64,000 nt of DNA, from contig CM063500.1 in NCBI GenBank assembly GCA_032207245.1, positions 64,007,930 through 64,071,929 on the forward strand, written 5' to 3'. Below the pieces are notes generated by a model, which saw only the letters and a list, made by a program, of their open reading frames with translations, ran no database searches and was not told the DNA's origin. Shown here piece after piece: positions 63,001 through 64,000 of the stretch; position 1 is the stretch's first letter, and each line of letters begins with the position of its first letter. This DNA comes from Pardosa pseudoannulata (taxonomy: Eukaryota > Arthropoda > Arachnida > Araneae > Lycosidae). Position numbers and translations under genes: made by a program.

Positions 63001-63336
63001 TATTTAGGGGTCATGAAAATGTTTTAAATGTTTATCAAATTTTTTTTAGTTAAAAAAGGGGTTAAACAGCTCAAATAGTTTTAAAAAAAACTCCAAAATA
63101 TAAATGAAAGGTATTTTTCATACCAAAGGCCAGCCTACAGTGTGTTCAACAGTACCAGGCTTATGCTTTGATGGCTCTACCTCCCATAACTCTTTTAGCC
63201 CAATAGCATAAGTCTGAGGTTCACAATTTGCTCTTAAATGAAACTTCTTGTACAGTTGTTTACCTAAATGTCCATGACATCCCTCAGCAAATATTGTGCA
63301 CTTTGCATGTAATTCCATACCTCTCTCAAATGACTC
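50456..63336 (-). CDS. ETFDH: Electron transfer flavoprotein-ubiquinone oxidoreductase (3' six exons, N-terminus outside window)
   Basis: Inner mitochondrial membrane flavoprotein (FAD plus one 4Fe-4S cluster) that passes electrons from reduced ETF, coming from fatty-acid and amino-acid dehydrogenases, to ubiquinone. Six exons, read from the right (63336-63124, 61383-61165, 58645-58477, 57508-57326, 54226-54008, 50619-50456), join in frame to 388 residues plus TAA. The animal protein is about 617, so the FAD-binding N-terminus and transit peptide lie beyond the window. Signatures: [67 protein letters not shown], and the cluster cysteines in RFCPAG and [16 protein letters not shown], ending [10 protein letters not shown]. 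All four cluster cysteines are present. The intron between 57326 and 54226 needs a GC donor. Confidence 0.97.
50812..51060. repeat. Dispersed repeat shared with 9585-9800
   Basis: Starts gatgtttgaaaataaa and then shows 'agaccttctc', 'ggaaggggg' and 'ttctaagaa' in the same order as the 9.6 kb copy. Probably remnants of one retroelement family. Confidence 0.5.
53690..53965 (-). mobile_element. Possible third tRNA-derived SINE
   Basis: The minus strand shows AATGGTGTAATGGTTCACAT, which resembles a tRNA A-box, and then a B-box-like CTAGAATCC within 25 bp. About 200 bp of non-tRNA body follows. No TSD or tail was identified. Confidence 0.3.
54008..54226 (-). CDS. ETFDH: ETFDH exon with first cluster cysteine
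   Basis: Acceptor ataccag, donor gtaaaa on the minus strand. It encodes [20 protein letters not shown], then a stretch containing [20 protein letters not shown] and ending [15 protein letters not shown] holds the first 4Fe-4S ligand (Cys codon 54015-54017). It begins with two bases that need one base from a GC-donor exon. Confidence 0.97.
54410..55041. mobile_element. hAT-like nonautonomous element with 8-bp TSD
   Basis: Ends CAAGGCCGTAG and, reverse-complemented, CAAGGCCTAGC. Perfect 8-bp direct repeats GTTAAAAT at 54402-54409 and 55042-55049. 632 bp, no transposase. An 8-bp TSD is the hAT hallmark. Inside the GC-AG intron of ETFDH. Confidence 0.8.
55194..55376 (-). mobile_element. tRNA-derived SINE family 1, full-length, 15-bp TSD
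   Basis: The minus strand reads GCCGAATGATGGCCGATTGG, then B-box GGGTTCGAATCCC, the family body and a 3' end of aaccaaaccaaacc. Direct repeats CTTTTCTGAAGATAG flank it at 55179-55193 and 55377-55391. This is the best full-length copy in the window. Confidence 0.93.
56008..56063. repeat. (TA)n(TG)n microsatellite
   Basis: About 15 TA followed by 13 TG units. Confidence 0.95.
57326..57508 (-). CDS. ETFDH: ETFDH exon before the GC donor
   Basis: Minus-strand acceptor aaactag, GC donor. 183 nt. It encodes [40 protein letters not shown] and [20 protein letters not shown]. The block matches the ubiquinone-binding side of animal ETF-QO (NIRPS, GMIYTG..Y, EPWTL). Confidence 0.96.
57509..58476. other. 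ETFDH intron
   Basis: About 970 bp, GT-AG. Near 58320-58375 it carries gatttaaatca repeats and aaccctt, resembling a hAT end like that at 12297-12354. Otherwise AT-rich. Confidence 0.6.
58477..58645 (-). CDS. ETFDH: ETFDH exon ([11 protein letters not shown])
   Basis: Minus-strand acceptor cctgtag, donor gtaatt. 169 nt. It encodes [40 protein letters not shown] and ends ETKTI plus one base. [27 protein letters not shown] is the FAD-contacting signature of ETF-QO. Confidence 0.97.
59194..59812. mobile_element. Pogo/Tigger-like MITE, copy 2 (inverted relative to copy 1)
   Basis: Left end CAGTCAGTACCGGCTATATG; right end, reverse-complemented, starts TAGTCTGTATTGATTATATG. Flanked by TA. Its left end corresponds to the right end of copy 1 (30700-31480), and shared interior landmarks ('cttgaattcaggtcctctcc', 'gtgcgctttaaca') run in reverse. 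About 160 bp shorter than copy 1, by internal deletion. Confidence 0.85.
59815..60012. repeat. (TA)n/(TGTA)n compound microsatellite
   Basis: About 200 bp alternating TA runs and TATG units, directly between two transposons. Frames across it are artefacts. Confidence 0.95.
60024..60764. mobile_element. hAT-like nonautonomous element
   Basis: Left CAGGGTATCTGC and right (reverse-complemented) CATGGTTTCCGC match at 9 of 12. Both ends are followed by ccatgactttccatgactt-type subterminal repeats in inverted arrangement, as in a known style of hAT elements. The flanks are microsatellite, so the 8-bp TSD (tgcatata / tatgtata) is inconclusive. Confidence 0.6.
60766..60830. repeat. (TATG)/(TA)n microsatellite
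   Basis: Short compound array ending in (CA)n, next to the hAT-like element. Confidence 0.9.
61165..61383 (-). CDS. ETFDH: ETFDH exon (GLVVGLDY)
   Basis: Minus-strand acceptor attcccag, donor gtaaaa. 73 codons in phase 0. It encodes [40 protein letters not shown] and ends [12 protein letters not shown]. Highly conserved in animals. Confidence 0.97.
61384..63123. other. ETFDH intron with satellite-like array
   Basis: About 1.7 kb, GT-AG, of which 61738-62880 is tandem repeat (separate entry). A (TTG)n run lies at 61648-61667. Confidence 0.75.
61738..62880. repeat. Satellite-like array, four units in an ABAB order
   Basis: Four related units start near 61751, 61979, 62303 and 62581. All contain 'aaatatttcaa.tattttacatat.ttttaaaa', 'acttcaaatcttttaaaattatgt.ataaaataattt' and 'aattctgaa.agt'. 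Units 1 and 3 share 'tttcaccagagaag'; units 2 and 4 share 'gataaaaagaaaataaat' and end with 'gattttaacaattatgat'. So a dimer of about 550-600 bp was itself duplicated. Confidence 0.85.
63124..63336 (-). CDS. ETFDH: ETFDH first exon visible (FAEGCHGHL)
   Basis: Minus-strand acceptor atattttag, donor gtatga. 71 codons in phase 0. It encodes [40 protein letters not shown] and ends HTVGWPL. TIFAEGxxGxL is part of the FAD-binding fold. Confidence 0.96.
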
Positions 63337-64000
63337 CTAAAATATACAAAAGGAACATTTACTTCATACTAACATGCACATATGTCTATGAAAAAGAATG
63401 TTTACAATAAATACGTAAATGTGTAAAGAAACTCAAACAAATATTAAAAATGACAACTACACATACTTTTAACCCTTTTGTGGGCCGTGAGAAGATTACT
63501 TCCCACCTGCACGATCTTACAAAACACAACTGTGGGAAGCACAAAACCCATTCTAATATATTGGTGTTGCTATTGGAATGACAAGAAGACTAATTCCCAC
63601 TTCGGTTTTTCACTGTCATCTATTGTTCGATCAAATGAATAAAATTAGCAGTTCTGTTTTGAAAGTTTGGAAACGTAGAGTGAGATATAAATGGCCCTCT
63701 ATAGGGTTTTTTTAGTTGTAATATTAGAATGTCATGATCCATTGAATGAATAACATAACAATTACAGCAACTTATGGGGAGTTCCGCAAGAGCTGAGCAT
63801 TATGACCAGTAGTCTATAGCACCTAAAACCCAAGAAAATACAGCCTCAGAAGCACTTAAGAAAAGAGACCTGTAGCTGATGCAAACCTCAGCAGATAGCT
63901 GACAGGAATATCATGCAGCCCAATAAGTTGGCAATCAAGGAGTTCAAACCAAAAAGCAAACACTGACATGCAGTCTCCTCCTCAAGATGGCAGCCACAAG
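63337..64000. other. ETFDH upstream intron, with possible TTAA-element left end
   Basis: At 63469-63472 TTAA is followed by CCCTTTTGTGGGCCGTGAGA, a piggyBac-like CCCT terminus. Inside, cttcccacct and gtgggaagca form a short inverted pair. No matching right end lies before 64000, so this is a candidate only. No ETFDH exon was recognised. Confidence 0.4.

Overview
This is a eukaryotic nuclear window: very AT-rich, with intron-split genes, long introns and many short transposable elements. Three conserved animal genes can be read. I infer an arthropod-like invertebrate, possibly a chelicerate. That rests on base composition, intron size and the tRNA-derived SINE and DNA-transposon load, not on a lineage marker. 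There are no operons, CRISPR arrays or phage.

Layout. Positions 785-5824 (+) hold the last six coding exons of cytoplasmic tryptophanyl-tRNA synthetase (WARS1); its N-terminal exons lie before the window. Positions 14956-35572 (+) hold a complete ten-exon polypeptide N-acetylgalactosaminyltransferase closest to GALNT10. The exons sum to 1773 nt, giving 590 residues with all splice phases consistent. Positions 50456-63336 (-) hold the last six coding exons of electron transfer flavoprotein-ubiquinone oxidoreductase (ETFDH), convergent with the GALNT gene; its 5' exons lie beyond the right edge. One ETFDH intron needs a GC-AG splice pair.

The rest is intergenic and intronic DNA rich in mobile elements, many with readable ends and target-site duplications (TSDs). 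They include a tRNA-derived SINE family (copies near 7.9, 13.2, 38.1, 48.7 and 55.2 kb) and a second tRNA-derived SINE at 7.5 kb. There are three MITEs flanked by TTAA (19.0, 35.9 and 39.8 kb) and two inverted copies of a pogo/Tigger-like MITE flanked by TA (30.7 and 59.2 kb). Others are a pogo-like element with another MITE nested in it (18.4-19.5 kb), hAT-like elements (54.4 and 60.0 kb), a 654-bp TIR element with a 6-bp TSD (2.9 kb), a solo LTR with a 4-bp ATAT TSD (21.7 kb), decayed Jockey-like and Tc1-like coding remnants, satellite-like tandem arrays and long (TA)n tracts.

The three genes work separately: cytosolic Trp-tRNA charging, Golgi mucin-type O-glycosylation, and mitochondrial electron transfer to ubiquinone. 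I see no sign of a shared pathway or of a previously undescribed gene system. The less ordinary points are the GC-AG intron, a Cys-to-Thr change beside the GALNT DxH motif, the nested and dated insertions, and the tandem-repeat structures.
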